64,000 nt of DNA from Trileptium ribeirensis (taxonomy: Eukaryota; Nematoda; Enoplea; Enoplida; Thoracostomopsidae), in the NCBI GenBank assembly GCA_030248225.1, contig JASANE010021256.1:1-64000 (forward strand), written 5' to 3'. The position numbers were made by a program, and so were the translations under genes. Below the pieces are notes generated by a model. The model was not told the origin of the DNA. It searched no databases and saw nothing but the letters and a program-made list of their open reading frames with translations. Position 1 is the stretch's first letter, and the number at the start of each line of letters is the position of its first letter. Positions 34,001 to 40,800 of this stretch are shown piece by piece.

Positions 34001-36298
34001 AACATATTGTTATCCGTCAAAATTAAAGTCATAGCACTTAAAACCTGCGCTATGTTTATAGAAAACATGTGTAGTAATCCAGTTTTTTAGCTACAAACTG
34101 AGTATTTAGGGATATATGTTTTTGGTTTCCAGCACAGAAACGACTTGTGATGTGAGGGACAGTCGTTCTTTGATGCGATTTGTTAATACTATTTAAGCAT
34201 TTTGATTTGAAAAGCAATGAATTTTGCAATTTTAGTACTTGGAAGATCGCTGGTTATGGTTGGGGTTCCGGGAATTTTTTTTCTCTAAGCAAAGTCCTGT
34301 GCCCGCTGGTTCCGTACCATTCATCAGGGAAAAATTCATGTCTTTAAAAATTACCTACGAATGGATAAGCCAGTTATGTGTTTTAAGTAAATTGATGAAT
34401 TGTAGACAGATTATATTATTATCACTGATCCAAATTTTAGGTATTGAGGAACGGCAATATAATAAACCAACAAGTTTTGAAAAATAAAAATTTTACGCTA
34501 GGAACTAATTCAATTAATGTACTATTATTGTTTTTTATGCAATTCCATAAAAACCTATAACATTTAGAATATGTAGTACTTTCTGGTCAACAACCAACTA
34601 TTACGGAAAAATCACAAAATTATGCAGAATTCTAAGAATACAAAACTTGATACTCATAAAAGATTACAATTTTTGGATATTGTTTGATTGTAGCTAAATT
34701 AATAGACGCCTTAGAAACGAATTATAAGTAATAGTATTCCGGTTGTAACCTTCTTAAACATGATGAAGCTTTTTTCAGGCAGGCCAAACTAGGATTTTGT
34801 GCTAAGTTGGAGCAGAAACGTGTTCATTATATTTCGCAGCAGATGAGATTAGAAATTAATTTTGGAAAAATTCCATCCGAGCCGATGCCGTGTCCTAGTT
34901 CTCATATACAATTATTATTTATACATGCTCCTTTTCGGTCGACTCGTCTTAAAATTTTACATAAGGCTTTAGACCTGTTTTGTGTAATAATTATTATTTA
35001 AAACTAATTTAAGGTGTCTGGAATTAAATCGGGTGATTGCATTATCGCGATTAATGATATCGATACGAAATGGTCTTCTCACGAGCAAGTTGTCGATCTT
35101 ATTCGAGCAGCATCTGCTTCAAACAGATCAGACCAACGTCTTATCCTTACTCTTATTACACCTACTATAAAGGATAACGTCAGCGGAGCGAACAAAAACA
35201 GTAGCGCAACTGGAACATCAACTATAAATTCATCTTCTGGCTACAACACAAATTCCGGAAGTAGTACAGTCTCTTCCACAGCAGGGGGTTTTGCGGCTTC
35301 TGGTGGCAGACAACATGGCTCTCGAAACAGGAATTATCACAAACCGTAAGTGAAGCATCGTCATTTTTTTGCGGTATTGACTGTGTACTAAGCATTATTG
35401 TTGAGCATACGCTGTGACAATGAGTTGTGGGCAATAGTATTTTGTAGGTTTTCTTTGACCGACAGTGATCTCTGTCGGCAAACTCTACCTACACGACAAT
35501 TGGGTTTTGCTCCGGTGCGAGATTTTTGCTCCAAATTGTAGAGCAGAAAATGGAAATTTCATAAGTATTTTTACTCCAAAACACAGCACTGGTGGGTCAG
35601 TAATGGTTTAGAATTTATGGACCTAACACACATTGTGCGTGGTTGTGTTGTGTTTACTAAGTTTATCGTATGTTCTACGTTTGGATGTGCTCTGTTCGCT
35701 CACTCTGTAAGGTTCCTTAAGGAACCGAGCAACAGCGCCCAGATAGCTCATTGGCTTGCGTGTGCTAGTTTCACGCGAACTGTGGGGCTCGATTCTTGGC
35801 ACCAGCATGAGTTTATCAGTTACTGAACGATACACAAATTCAGGCATGAAAGGGCTAAGCAATACTTGGCAAGCAATTTTTCGGAAGCTACTAATACTAT
35901 CAAATATGATGCAACACTCCGGTTTTGAGCTGATTGCTGATAACATTGTTTGAGGAACGCTTACATTATGTAGCACAAACACCTTGATTTCGGTAGTTTT
36001 AAATATTCATTTATAGGATATGAAATATTAACTGGTTTTGTTTTATCACAAGAGCTGTGGATATGTATCATAAAAGTACAATAAGCATTACTGGAGAGCT
36101 TGTTATATTATTTATCATGTTTACTTGCTTGTTATTGCATGTTTCAGTCTCGAGCTTGCCGGATGGAACAAAATTGGGAGTCTGAAGAGCCTAAAGAGTC
36201 CCGGACGAGAACGAAAGTTTAGTACCGCTAACATTAAAAATTTACTATTCTCAAAACGAAAATTCAAATCCGAACCTGAGCTGCGTGAAGACGTATGA
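9889..36298 (+). CDS. Rhophilin-family Rho-binding scaffold protein (15 exons, 5' incomplete)
   Basis: The spliced product is about 757 residues from the first visible exon, against about 690 for human rhophilin-2. It reads in family order: the end of the HR1 coiled coil (ELSYVNSNLQLLKDEL), the GLKETK linker, the BRO1 domain (DFILEHYSED, FEWYDS, GVPSVQ, FEKGSILYNLGALFTQIGAK), a Ser-rich insert, the last BRO1 helices, a PDZ domain (GFGFSVKGDCPV, GIKSGDCIIAIND) and a basic tail. In other animals HR1 binds GTP-bound Rho and BRO1/PDZ recruit partners at actin and endosomes; the same role here is inferred. Exons: 9889-10017, 10556-10631, 11978-12055, 14372-14496, 16933-17041, 18066-18215, about 18457-18536, 21750-21909, 25583-26041, 28663-28783, 30180-30253, 32210-32286, 33700-33852, 35014-35345, 36148-36298. 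Phases match except at exon 6/7, and intron 4 needs a GC donor. The start codon and early HR1 are missing. No in-frame stop breaks any exon. Confidence 0.9.
10018..10555. other. Rhophilin intron 1 (visible)
   Basis: This is an AT-rich intron bounded by gtatgt and atttcag. No repeat or other feature is seen in it. Confidence 0.7.
10556..10631 (+). CDS. Rhophilin exon 2: linker from HR1 to BRO1
   Basis: The exon encodes DASNDMPFIAFGLKETKPID and then FSQAFQ. The word GLKETK followed by an acidic or hydrophobic stretch is diagnostic of rhophilins just before the BRO1 domain. It begins by completing a GA|T codon and ends in phase 0 at CAG|gtaagt, a perfect donor. Confidence 0.92.
10632..11977. 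other. Rhophilin intron 2
   Basis: An intron of about 1.35 kb from gtaagt to tttttcag. It holds a degenerate copy of the TA-flanked CAGTA...MITE at 11368-11520, annotated separately. Nothing else is recognised. Confidence 0.7.
11368..11520. mobile_element. MITE-A, degenerate copy (mariner/Tc1-type ends)
   Basis: The left end is TA followed by cagtattcgccagaaatgtc. The right end is an imperfect inverted copy, atttcaggcgagtacg, followed by TTAG. The interior has ttcgagcgaacgaac repeats around an AT-rich centre. Architecture and end sequence match the better copy at 33267-33462. No coding capacity is present, so mobilisation by a Tc1/mariner-type transposase is inferred from the TA target and CAGTA terminus. 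Confidence 0.55.
11978..12055 (+). CDS. Rhophilin exon 3: start of BRO1 domain
   Basis: The exon encodes DFILEHYSEDPQHYRGPIRQ and then FNHDRE. DFILEHYSED is the conserved opening of the rhophilin BRO1 domain. It begins and ends in phase 0, with acceptor ttttttcag and donor GAG|gtataa. The downstream part (usually an acidic D-x-x-x-L-R stretch) is somewhat diverged. Confidence 0.92.
12199..12427. repeat. Two-copy local duplication, about 74-bp unit
   Basis: A segment opening with ttttaaccgattcaatgtgg and closing with aaatccgagtcagtgctctg occurs at 12199-12272 and again at 12353-12427, separated by about 80 bases of unrelated sequence. The two copies differ at a handful of positions. Function is unknown. 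Confidence 0.8.
13101..13573. mobile_element. MITE-B, 473-bp copy with ACCCC terminal inverted repeats
   Basis: The left end accccaccaatcatcc and the right end ggttgccggggt are imperfect inverted repeats (common form about accccRcYaaYcatc). A second copy with the same ends lies at about 37316-37700. The interior is AT-rich, non-coding and includes gttcgcgaac palindromes (near 13305). Sequence just outside the right end (ataagtttactcg...attaat) is also shared between copies, so the true element may extend about 30 bases further. Confidence 0.6.
14372..14496 (+). CDS. Rhophilin exon 4: BRO1 domain, FEW segment
   Basis: The exon encodes LIRTPARNFDGIKSLFEYYN, then RLCYIDKRFVAPGRTIGVFF and a final E plus two bases of Trp. 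The order RTP...LFEYYN...RF..P.R..GV.FEW is typical of rhophilin BRO1. To give FEWYDS with the next exon it must end after GAATG, so the donor is gctagt (a GC donor) rather than GT. The nearest GT (ctagtatt) would break the frame. Confidence 0.88.
14497..16932. other. Rhophilin intron 4 (GC-AG type)
   Basis: This 2.4-kb intron runs from gctagt to gttttag. It includes a fragment of a dispersed repeat at 14880-15022 (gatttataaatttttaatgt...tttgcgagttacta), a GC-rich patch at 15190-15330, a region near 16200-16400 related to the GGTGCCCC repeats, and a decayed exon copy at 16754-16806. Confidence 0.65.
16754..16806 (+). pseudogene. Decayed partial copy of rhophilin exon 4
   Basis: After an acceptor-like ttgttttcag the sequence reads in one frame NYMRVSPIPAMGVLFE. 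This resembles the end of exon 4 (RFVAPGRTIGVFFE), keeping GV-x-F-E. Sequence just beyond is also similar: cttgtaatattagttatg here against tggctagtattaataatg after exon 4. The phase does not fit either neighbouring exon, and the conserved Trp is lost, so it cannot replace exon 4 cleanly. It is most likely a dead tandem exon duplicate, and chance resemblance is possible. Confidence 0.4.
16933..17041 (+). CDS. Rhophilin exon 5: BRO1 core helices
   Basis: The exon supplies the last base of the FEW tryptophan and then reads YDSFSGVPSVQKSVAFEKGS followed by ILYNLGALFTQIGAKQ. This is the most conserved BRO1 block, with F-E-K-x-S-I-L-Y-N-x-G-A-L and Q-I-G-A-K. The acceptor is gttttag and the donor CAG|gtattc, ending in phase 0. 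Confidence 0.95.
17042..18065. other. Rhophilin intron 5
   Basis: A 1-kb intron whose 3' half is a nearly perfect tandem duplication (17607-18045), which ends only about 20 bases before the acceptor ttattgcag. Confidence 0.7.
17607..18045. repeat. Near-identical 231-bp tandem duplication next to exon 6
   Basis: The segment beginning ttgaataatattgagctgcc at 17607 recurs at 17838 (ttgaataatatggagctgcc), and the copies stay almost base-identical through gtggataaagagttc. The junction holds a smaller direct repeat, ataaagagttcggtaat, written twice. Low divergence shows the duplication is recent. It lies within the intron just upstream of the exon 6 branch-point region. Confidence 0.92.
18066..18215 (+). 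CDS. Rhophilin exon 6: BRO1 domain
   Basis: The exon encodes DRHTIDGLTTALECFNRANG, then VFQYLKDNFSHAPCIDMKWN and TLDCLVALLT. It matches the rhophilin stretch with D-R-x-T...G-L-x-x-A...F-x-R-A-x-G-x-x-x-Y-L-K-D-x-F-x-x-A-P-x-x-D-M. Acceptor ttattgcag, donor ACG|gtagca, phase 0 at both ends by this reading. Confidence 0.93.
18457..18536 (+). CDS. Rhophilin exon 7 (start uncertain): BRO1 domain
   Basis: The frame VSSCAVLFQLMRTDFVQSQC followed by ANKVVSQ aligns without gaps with the rhophilin segment AQAQESVFEKI...VAQEAAK, and joins in phase 0 at CAG|gtaatg to exon 8 (VSASYRACH). The 5' edge is unresolved. Candidate acceptors (aaag at 18453-18456, caag at 18460-18463) give the wrong phase for a donor at 18216. 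An unseen microexon, a non-standard site or a lesion are all possible. Confidence 0.55.
18537..21749. other. Rhophilin intron 7
   Basis: A 3.2-kb intron from gtaatg to attttag. It holds one copy of a tRNA-Ser/Leu-like SINE family (18730-19135). The segment 19600-20650 has several short open frames but none with a recognisable domain, and I see no exon of rhophilin that would be needed there. Confidence 0.6.
18730..19135. repeat. SINE-like dispersed repeat R3 with tRNA-Ser/Leu-like head, copy 1
   Basis: The block shares an ordered set of motifs with 41238-41645: ctttaaattattaagactag, a tRNA-like segment, ttttatatttggagtcgttt, and aagcaaataaa near the end. The tRNA-like part at 18992-19053 has an A-box-like gttcgagtggtctagcccg and a decayed B-box-like gtgtttaactacc about 50 bases on, the long spacing of class II tRNAs. 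It is too decayed to be a tRNA gene. Confidence 0.6.
21750..21909 (+). CDS. Rhophilin exon 8: BRO1 domain
   Basis: The exon encodes VSASYRACHVRISQHSVACH, then LPTSWSEMIAVKRDYYRALS and HYYSALGVLATRS. P-x-S-W followed by V-K-x-x-Y-Y-x-A-L-x-H-Y-x-x-A is a diagnostic rhophilin block. Acceptor attttag. Donor A|gtacgt leaves phase 1, which matches exon 9 exactly by forming an AGC codon across the junction. Confidence 0.92.
21910..25582. other. Rhophilin intron 8
   Basis: The longest intron, 3.7 kb, from gtacgt to ttgtcttcag. It contains GGTGCCCC-like repeat material (23325-23650), a C-rich patch near 23925-24015 with an inverted echo near 24180-24220, and at 25010-25530 a good copy of the dispersed repeat that ends in gcgagttactag. 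Confidence 0.6.
25010..25530. repeat. Dispersed repeat R2, best copy
   Basis: The block opens with gtgaacgataggattatagg and closes with cgtttcccctcgttttgcga and gttactag. Its 5' part recurs at 958-1090, its middle part (tttccgtctttttagtcattgga) recurs at 296-380, and its tail recurs at 3530-3566 and, more loosely, 14990-15022. The family is unidentified and non-coding. Confidence 0.55.
25583..26041 (+). CDS. Rhophilin exon 9: long Ser-rich insert in BRO1
   Basis: The exon is an uninterrupted 459-bp frame. It starts SNTNELRDIFRSHFCRN, passes through a low-complexity stretch rich in Ser, Thr, Asn, Pro and Gly (roughly residues 30-130 of the exon), and ends WFAELPATVEERQVL, which leads into the next BRO1 helix. 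Known rhophilins have a much shorter loop at this point. Both boundaries (ttgtcttcag and G|gtatgc) match neighbouring phases, so the insert is translated in frame. Confidence 0.9.
26620..26960. repeat. Dispersed repeat R4, uninterrupted copy
   Basis: Ordered motifs are shared with 37190-37860: taatcacaactacaaatt, ttctaaaattaaatttt, a stretch agtcaaaactgc, and ctgttggacaaaaaatttta followed by ttagctaaatgtagattttt. The copy at 37 kb carries an insertion of about 400 bp (MITE-B) in the middle, while this one does not. The sequence also contains the GC-rich gtccgcggaccggtccgggc near 26653. Confidence 0.6.
27357..28607 (-). mobile_element. Mariner-like transposon remnant, antisense in intron 9
   Basis: On the minus strand the element begins at 28607 with TACAGGGTGTCCCAGAAGT, a terminal repeat typical of mariner-like elements that carry this class of transposase. 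A degenerate inverted counterpart (ccagggtggtacag) lies at about 27359-27372, giving a length of about 1.25 kb, normal for mariner. The N-terminal DNA-binding part of the transposase is readable, and the catalytic part is heavily decayed, with one possible trace, FRQDGILTSRCV, near 27570-27600, where family members have W-F-Q-Q-D-G-A. It cannot be active. Confidence 0.7.
28109..28495 (-). pseudogene. Mariner-like transposase N-terminal domain, broken
   Basis: The first part (from 28495 down to about 28403) reads MANPRLSLSHKITTVRLYSK and SNNSVDVM, matching the opening helix of these transposases. After a stop or frameshift at about 28400 the frame continues (28387 to 28109) as PAPSNKYILALNRKFDVSGS, with K-P-G-R-P-R-T, then the second helix-turn-helix R-K-S-I-x-R...R-M-A-A-H-R-I-V-K-R-L-G-L-K. 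The two helix-turn-helix motifs and the GRPR minor-groove hook are clear. A stop at 28109 ends the frame before the catalytic domain. Confidence 0.75.
28663..28783 (+). CDS. Rhophilin exon 10: BRO1 domain
   Basis: Completing a G|CG codon, the exon reads AKVQLKEALNLVDGCLDQLD, then TSQHLRRFDGLLISVTNSHE. It corresponds to the G-K-A-H-L-R-E-S helix that follows the E-E-R-x-x-L word at the end of exon 9. Acceptor tttctttcag, donor AA|gtacgt, phase 2. Confidence 0.88.
28784..30179. other. Rhophilin intron 10
   Basis: A 1.4-kb intron from gtacgt to gatgttctag. Almost two thirds of it is the tandem array at 29071-29965. Confidence 0.75.
29071..29965. repeat. Tandem array, about seven copies of a 125-130-bp unit
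   Basis: Units start with gggagaagtgagatagttct at about 29071, 29196, 29323, 29453, 29583, 29711 and 29837. Each contains a cacatgtgtttgctgtgtgt segment, then ttcacataagttcacacgag and ctataccgaaaatgtgtatt. The central copies are nearly identical, and the first and last are diverged, as expected for an array maintained by unequal exchange. No coding function is seen. Confidence 0.95.
30180..30253 (+). CDS. Rhophilin exon 11: end of BRO1
   Basis: The exon completes a Lys codon and reads ILRKATEYDVDDDLLDVYEA then AAIV. The rhophilin consensus here is E-x-x-D-x-D-D-D-x-L-D-V-x-E-A-P-x-I. Acceptor gttctag, donor C|gtgagt, phase 1. Confidence 0.92.
30254..32209. other. Rhophilin intron 11
   Basis: A 2-kb intron from gtgagt to atatttcag. 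Two antisense frames of 93 and 101 codons occur (31404-31685, 30281-30586) but neither resembles a known domain. The region 31320-31440 is loosely related to the GGTGCCCC repeats. Confidence 0.55.
32210..32286 (+). CDS. Rhophilin exon 12: linker before PDZ
   Basis: The exon reads PRSELSASSVAPDFKKCLPD then DYFAGL, matching the family pattern P-D-F-x-K...D-x-F-x-x-L-G-P. Acceptor atatttcag, donor CTG|gtgagt, phase 0. Confidence 0.9.
33024..33663. repeat. Dispersed repeat R1, copy interrupted by MITE-A
   Basis: The block starts actagtcggtagtggaatta and ends with gaacggacggacatcgacc, a spacer and aaaacgcttcgctccgctc. It is closely similar to 8777-9208 over both halves, with the two halves separated by a 196-bp insertion plus a duplicated TA. 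Confidence 0.8.
33267..33462. mobile_element. MITE-A, intact-looking copy inserted in repeat R1
   Basis: Terminal inverted repeats of about 25 bp open with cagtacccgccaaaaattac and close with the inverted form (catttttggcgagtactg), with about three mismatches, and each end is flanked by TA (33265-33266 and 33463-33464). Inside are many ctcgctcg/cgagcgag repeats around an AT-rich centre, so the whole element can fold back. Comparison with 8777-9208 shows the empty site with a single TA, proving insertion with TA duplication, the signature of Tc1/mariner transposition. Confidence 0.9.
33700..33852 (+). CDS. Rhophilin exon 13: first half of PDZ domain
   Basis: The 51-codon exon reads GPIGVFNAKTTWTSPRRVKL, then RRTLWCPGFGFSVKGDCPVA and ISAVEPRGLAD. 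G-P-x-x-x-F-x-A-K-x-x-W-T-x-P-R is the rhophilin block before the PDZ, and G-F-G-F is the carboxylate-binding loop of the PDZ. Acceptor gttgtag, donor GAC|gtaagt, phase 0 at both ends. Confidence 0.96.
33853..35013. other. Rhophilin intron 13
   Basis: A 1.16-kb AT-rich intron from gtaagt to aatttaag. No repeat or coding domain is recognised. Confidence 0.65.
35014..35345 (+). CDS. Rhophilin exon 14: second half of PDZ and Ser/Gly-rich linker
   Basis: The exon reads VSGIKSGDCIIAINDIDTKW and SSHEQVVDLIRAA, completing the PDZ (G-x-x-x-G-D-x-I-x-x-I-N-D, then W-x-x-H-x-x-V-V-x-L-I). It ends with a strand LILTLITP, and a linker of about 60 residues rich in Ser, Gly, Asn and Thr follows. The donor CC|gtaagt is preferred over reading through to the TAA at 35347-35349, because exon 15 joins in frame and adds a rhophilin-like tail. 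The TAA could end a shorter isoform by intron retention. Confidence 0.9.
35346..36147. other. Rhophilin intron 14
   Basis: An 800-bp intron from gtaagt to catgtttcag. It contains the first copy of the TTAA-type element with tRNA-like core (35610-35857). Confidence 0.7.
35610..35857. mobile_element. TTAA-type MITE with tRNA-like core, degenerate copy
   Basis: This is an older copy of the element at 47137-47415. The right end ggcatgaaaggg (35843-35854) is followed by ctaa instead of ttaa, and the left inverted repeat is eroded. It keeps the perfect 16-base palindrome ggttccttaaggaacc (35711-35726) and an A-box-like tagctcattgg (35744-35754). Its B box is damaged (ggctcgattctt). Confidence 0.75.
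36148..36298 (+). CDS. Rhophilin exon 15: basic C-terminal tail and stop
   Basis: With CC from exon 14 the exon reads PLELAGWNKIGSLKSLKSPG, then RERKFSTANIKNLLFSKRKF and KSEPELREDV before TGA at 36296-36298. A basic tail with W-N and Lys/Ser clusters is common in rhophilins. It differs from vertebrate tails in sequence. The last residues do not form a strong PDZ ligand. Confidence 0.85.
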
Positions 36299-37189
36299 GC
36301 GTTACAAGAGAGTCGATTTCTACGCATGTTGTGCTAGTAATTTATTACAGAGTTCTGGTAATAGTTGTCTCGTCGTTAGTCATTTTGTCGTTTAGTTTAA
36401 ATGCAATGAAACACTTAGAATACAATAATTGTTGTTGCATTAAACTGTATGTGCTTTAAAATATTAATGTATATAATGCGTTCTGCTTCTTATGTTACTG
36501 CTCTATGTGATCTGGTTTTTTACTGTGGCTGTGAACATCCCAGTGCATTTTTTACTGTTTGCACCGTCATTGTCGTGCTTTATTCGGGTATTCGAAAAAT
36601 CCGATTGTTGTGATAAAATTCCTTAAAATAATGAGCAAAAGTAGACTATGAACGGAGCTGAAACAGCACTAACGCGGAGCTCTGTATAGTTTCTCATCTC
36701 CGCGTTCCACAACTGCTATTGTGTCGTCAATAGTATATAACTGTGATGGGGAATAATAATTTTTGCTGACCAGTGGATCACGAATCGTGTCGGTTGGGAG
36801 AACTTAACGCGTGAGGGGTTAGTTAGTAAAGGACCACGAATTAACGATGCTAGGGGGTTAGTTAGTCAAGGACCACGGATTAACGAAAAATGCTGTGATC
36901 ATAGTCGAATTTCGGTGACGCAGCCTGCGACATTTTCGCAACGGTCGTACAAAAATGGTTAAGCGTAGATCCTTAAATTACGCACTAAGGCGTAAAAGCA
37001 ATGTAAGATGGTGTGTTGGAGGTGTATGATCTTATAATAATTTCAGACTTGACATAAGACTCCTAGTTATACATCCAGCAATAATGTAGAATTTGTTACA
37101 ATAATACCTTTAAATATAACATTGTGGATGCTAATAACTGCTGATATTCCGGATAACTTAAATAGGGCAGGGAATTACGATGTGCGCCG
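36299..37189. other. Downstream flank of rhophilin
   Basis: This is presumably 3' UTR and intergenic DNA. A possible poly(A) hexamer attaaa sits near 36439. A short two-copy repeat lies at 36815-36886 (ggggttagttagt...ggaccacg..ttaacga, written twice about 39 bases apart). Nothing else is recognised. Confidence 0.45.
36815..36886. repeat. Short tandem duplication, about 39-bp spacing
   Basis: The string ggggttagttagtaaaggac and its continuation cacgaattaacga at 36815-36847 recurs at 36854-36886 with two substitutions. Function is unknown. Confidence 0.85.
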
Positions 37190-37860
37190 AAATTTCCAGA
37201 CCGCTGGAATTTTTCTGATCATAACTGTAAATTCATAAATTTTTTCCAAAATTAAATTTGCTCAGAGTTTCAGTACCATTAATTAACATAGTTATGCGCA
37301 ACTGAACTTAAAATGACCCCGCTGACCATCCTATTTTGTTTTTTGTAAAAATTTTCGGCACCGAACATTTTCTTGTCAGCCAGAAAATGCCAGTTTTTGT
37401 TCGCGAATATCAAATATGTTCGCGAACAGAATTTTGTCGGATTTGTATTAACAAGGTTCTTGTTCGCGAACAGTAATTGACAAATAATATGACCATCGCG
37501 TTTATAACGTCACAGTTCATTAAATTTGTTCGCGAACAGAGGCGAATCCTGTGTCAACGCTACGAAATGTTACGGAATTGTCATAACCTGAATGAAAACC
37601 GTTAACTCTGCGCTAGCTGTGAATACAATCAGATATCCTATTTGTTCCAATGTATGTGGATTCGACATCGGGAATTGCACAATATGGTGGTTAGCGGGGT
37701 GGTTTTAAGTTTAGTCGCGCATTAAAAAGACATTTATCTACTTATAACGTGAGTCAAAACTGCATCAGCCTTACCAATTTTGGGTGCATTGCTGGACAAA
37801 AATTTTGTTTGTTAGCTGAAAATCGATTTTTGTCTTTAGTCGCTCACTTTGAAATGTTTA
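37190..37860. repeat. Dispersed repeat R4, copy split by MITE-B
   Basis: The left part (37190-37310; tgatcataactgtaaattc, ttttccaaaattaaattt) and the right part (37745-37860; gagtcaaaactgc, gctggacaaaaattttgt) match consecutive segments of 26620-26960. The roughly 400 bases between them are absent from the 26.6-kb copy and have MITE-B ends, so this is a nested insertion. Confidence 0.6.
37316..37700. mobile_element. MITE-B, 385-bp copy nested in repeat R4
   Basis: The ends are accccgctgaccatcct on the left and atggtggttagcggggt on the right. Inverted, the right end reads accccgctaaccaccat, matching 14 of 17 positions. The interior carries several copies of the 12-base palindrome tgttcgcgaaca (near 37427, 37460 and 37527, with an incomplete one near 37398). 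The copy at 13101-13573 has the same ends. Confidence 0.65.
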
Positions 37861-40800
37861 CTCAACATGCATCACTAATCGGAACCATTCATTGCCTGAC
37901 GGAGTTTATATGTATTGCAGACATTGCTAAATTATTTATGTTATCTATAATACGTAGGTGTTGCCGTAAGCAAGTAAAAATACGCAAGAAATTTCAAATA
38001 AAAAATGTCCTTTTTAATTAAGAACATCTTAGTTATAATAGTTTATTATTGTTAAGTGTTTTGTTGGGATGTTTGCGCTGTTAATTTATTACAGTTATTT
38101 TATGGTTTTTGTCTACATTTATCTATGTTGTGGTGTTGTACCTAGTGCTACGTTGTACCATCATGCATATTTTTCTATTAATGTCCTTCATAGCATTCTG
38201 CCAGTTATTATCGTTACGCCTTTTGGGGGGAGGGGGTGACAATTTATCTGAAATTCCTACTAGTTATTCCTGCAGCGAGCGAGAACGAAGCAAATGCGGC
38301 TAGTCTACGCTCAGCGACTATTGCAAGGTTCAACATTTAGCTTCGTGCGCAACAATGGCAACGCATTAATGACAATGTTACCGTAATTTTGATCACATAC
38401 AAATACTGTAATGTCCTTTATGTTTCCTCCAATGCCAAAAAATATCAAGTTTTCGAATTTATGGATCGCAACTTCTAAGCAAAAATATTATTTGAAGCTA
38501 AATTTTTCATGTTGGGGCTTTTAACAATAACTTGTATTCAGCTTACCGGAAACACATAGGCCCGTTCTAGCCTTTGCTTACAGCTAAAATTGTGGCAAAA
38601 TCTGAATTTTTGGTAACAAAGTTTAACATTTTTAATTCTTTGCAGTAGCACGCAAGGTTAGCGGCATAGTATCCGTTTGAAACAATGAAACCATATTAAA
38701 TAACTCTGTAAGCCCAACATTTACCACTAACTACTAAGAAACTTAAAGGTTTTGAAAATTTCACTTTTTGAAATGTTTGAAATTTTGTGCCAGGAATGGA
38801 CAGGGGTCACCTAGGAATGATACAATAAACACGGTGACCCATCGCTTTTTGCAATCACAAAATTTTACAGACCCACTGATGACCTATCAATGGTAGTACT
38901 TGCACAAAATTTATGTGTTAATTTGAAAGTGTCACAAGCTTACTGAGACTATGATGAATACTCTGTTACTGTATTAAAGAGTTATGCGTGCTACAGACGG
39001 ACGGAATTACACAATGTACACGAAATTCTGCTCGCTGCGCTCGGTTTCGAATAAATGAATAATTTCCGTGCGCACTAACTCTTTGGCTAATGTTGACCTA
39101 AAATGGTTTTGATGCCGCATCAAGATAAGGAATTTCGCCGCTGTAAATTATGCGTGAGTTATAAAATTTAGGTGCATACACTAAGGTGGTTTTGTCATAT
39201 TGTTGAACTGAATCGTCCAAAATTATGTTTCACGATTACGTCAACAGTGTCGGGACCATGATCTTTGTGATATATCAATGCAACTTGTGTAAGAATTGCC
39301 GCCTTCAATCCGAGTTCATGCAATTACGTATTGAATCGTTCAGCTTTGTACTTAGTTTATAAGTGTATAAAAGTGACCGAACACCGTTAGTGAAATGTGA
39401 CTACAAACAATGGTGCAATTGTGACGGTAACAGCGTGTACGCGTTCCTGTATTTGTACAAAGATAAAATAGTGATTTGTGCTTGGATATTGACCAGGAGA
39501 TCGTGAAACGGCTTGGCAAAAGCTCCATAAGTTTACTCGCGCATTAATTGGTAGTGATTTATGAATATGAGAATATATGTTTCAAACGATGTAGATTTAT
39601 TATGCTTGGTGGAAATTGAAAAAGAAACATGGCATAATATATTTATTCAAAAAGGCGGCACAAAATTGACGTATATTATGCTATTGTGCACATATTTAAA
39701 TTTCAGTGAGTACGTTGATTGTAACCATTATTGTTCTTTGATCTCTTGTTTACTATTTTCTACTTCTAGCTTTCTGCCATACATTTAGTTAGTTTATATT
39801 ATTACGGCCTTCATCTCTGTATTCGTACTGCCTGGTTGTTATTTAATATACTGTTGAACTTGACTTTTCTATTAAATATTTTCCGGCATGGGATCAATTT
39901 TTTTATTACTGTATAAAGAAAGTTTTGTGTTGTATAATAATAATCTGAGTACATTGCTGCTGTGCATATCAATAACGAAATCTCTGGAGTCGCCGTGACT
40001 GGTATTACGGTGCTGCGAGTATATGATGTAAAAATCTAGAGCAAGTGTTGTTTGGAGCACTATTCTCTTTGTATTTGTCATTGGATTTGCCTAATTTCTG
40101 TAGGATTTCAGGCAAATTACACTCCAGTGCTTTCTCATGTGAAGACGTGACTTGTTGAATCACAATTACTAAACACTACACTGTGAATGGCGGATTATTA
40201 GGTTTATTATATGCCCGTAAAGTAACTATTTGTCAGGACACATAAACTGATAACAGCTTGGGTAATAAGGTATATATAATACATATTATAATAGTTTAGC
40301 TTTATTTAGACAGCCAAATATTGTCTAAAATTTTTAAGAAATTTTACACATTTCCAGTTTCAGTATACCTAGGTGGACCCTAAAACAACTACTCCATGCT
40401 CCAGCTTGTAGCTAAGCACTTTAATTCTAAATCGTTAATATTAAAAAGGAACAATAATTTTTTATTATTAAAAATTAGAATTGCAATTAACTGGCTCGAC
40501 AATATGTGTTGGTTAGTCAGCTGTATATGCAACGATCAAGCATAATTTATGTGTCTTAAGATAATGTTTTGCAAATTTTGACTTACAGTGTCTTAAGTTC
40601 GAAAACAACGCAGAATTAGCTACAGTTGTATCCCTTTTGATGTGCATGAATTAGCGTATTTTTAATCCTAACTCATTTTTTCATCTATGGTTGTGCTTTT
40701 ATATAAATTCATTGTGTTGTGAAACAAAACCTTAAACCTAGTTGTCTTATTTCAAATAGACCGTTGTTGTAAACTTTATTTTATGTATATTGTCTTCTTT

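Noticed and set aside
34778..34830. A further rhophilin exon after the tract tttttttcag at about 34778
   Set aside because: The frame after it runs into a stop within a few codons, and exons 13 and 14 already join perfectly within the PDZ domain.
35347..35349. TAA as the end of the rhophilin frame
   Set aside because: It overlaps a perfect donor (CC|gtaagt), and exon 15 continues in the right phase with a plausible basic tail and its own stop. A retained-intron isoform remains possible.
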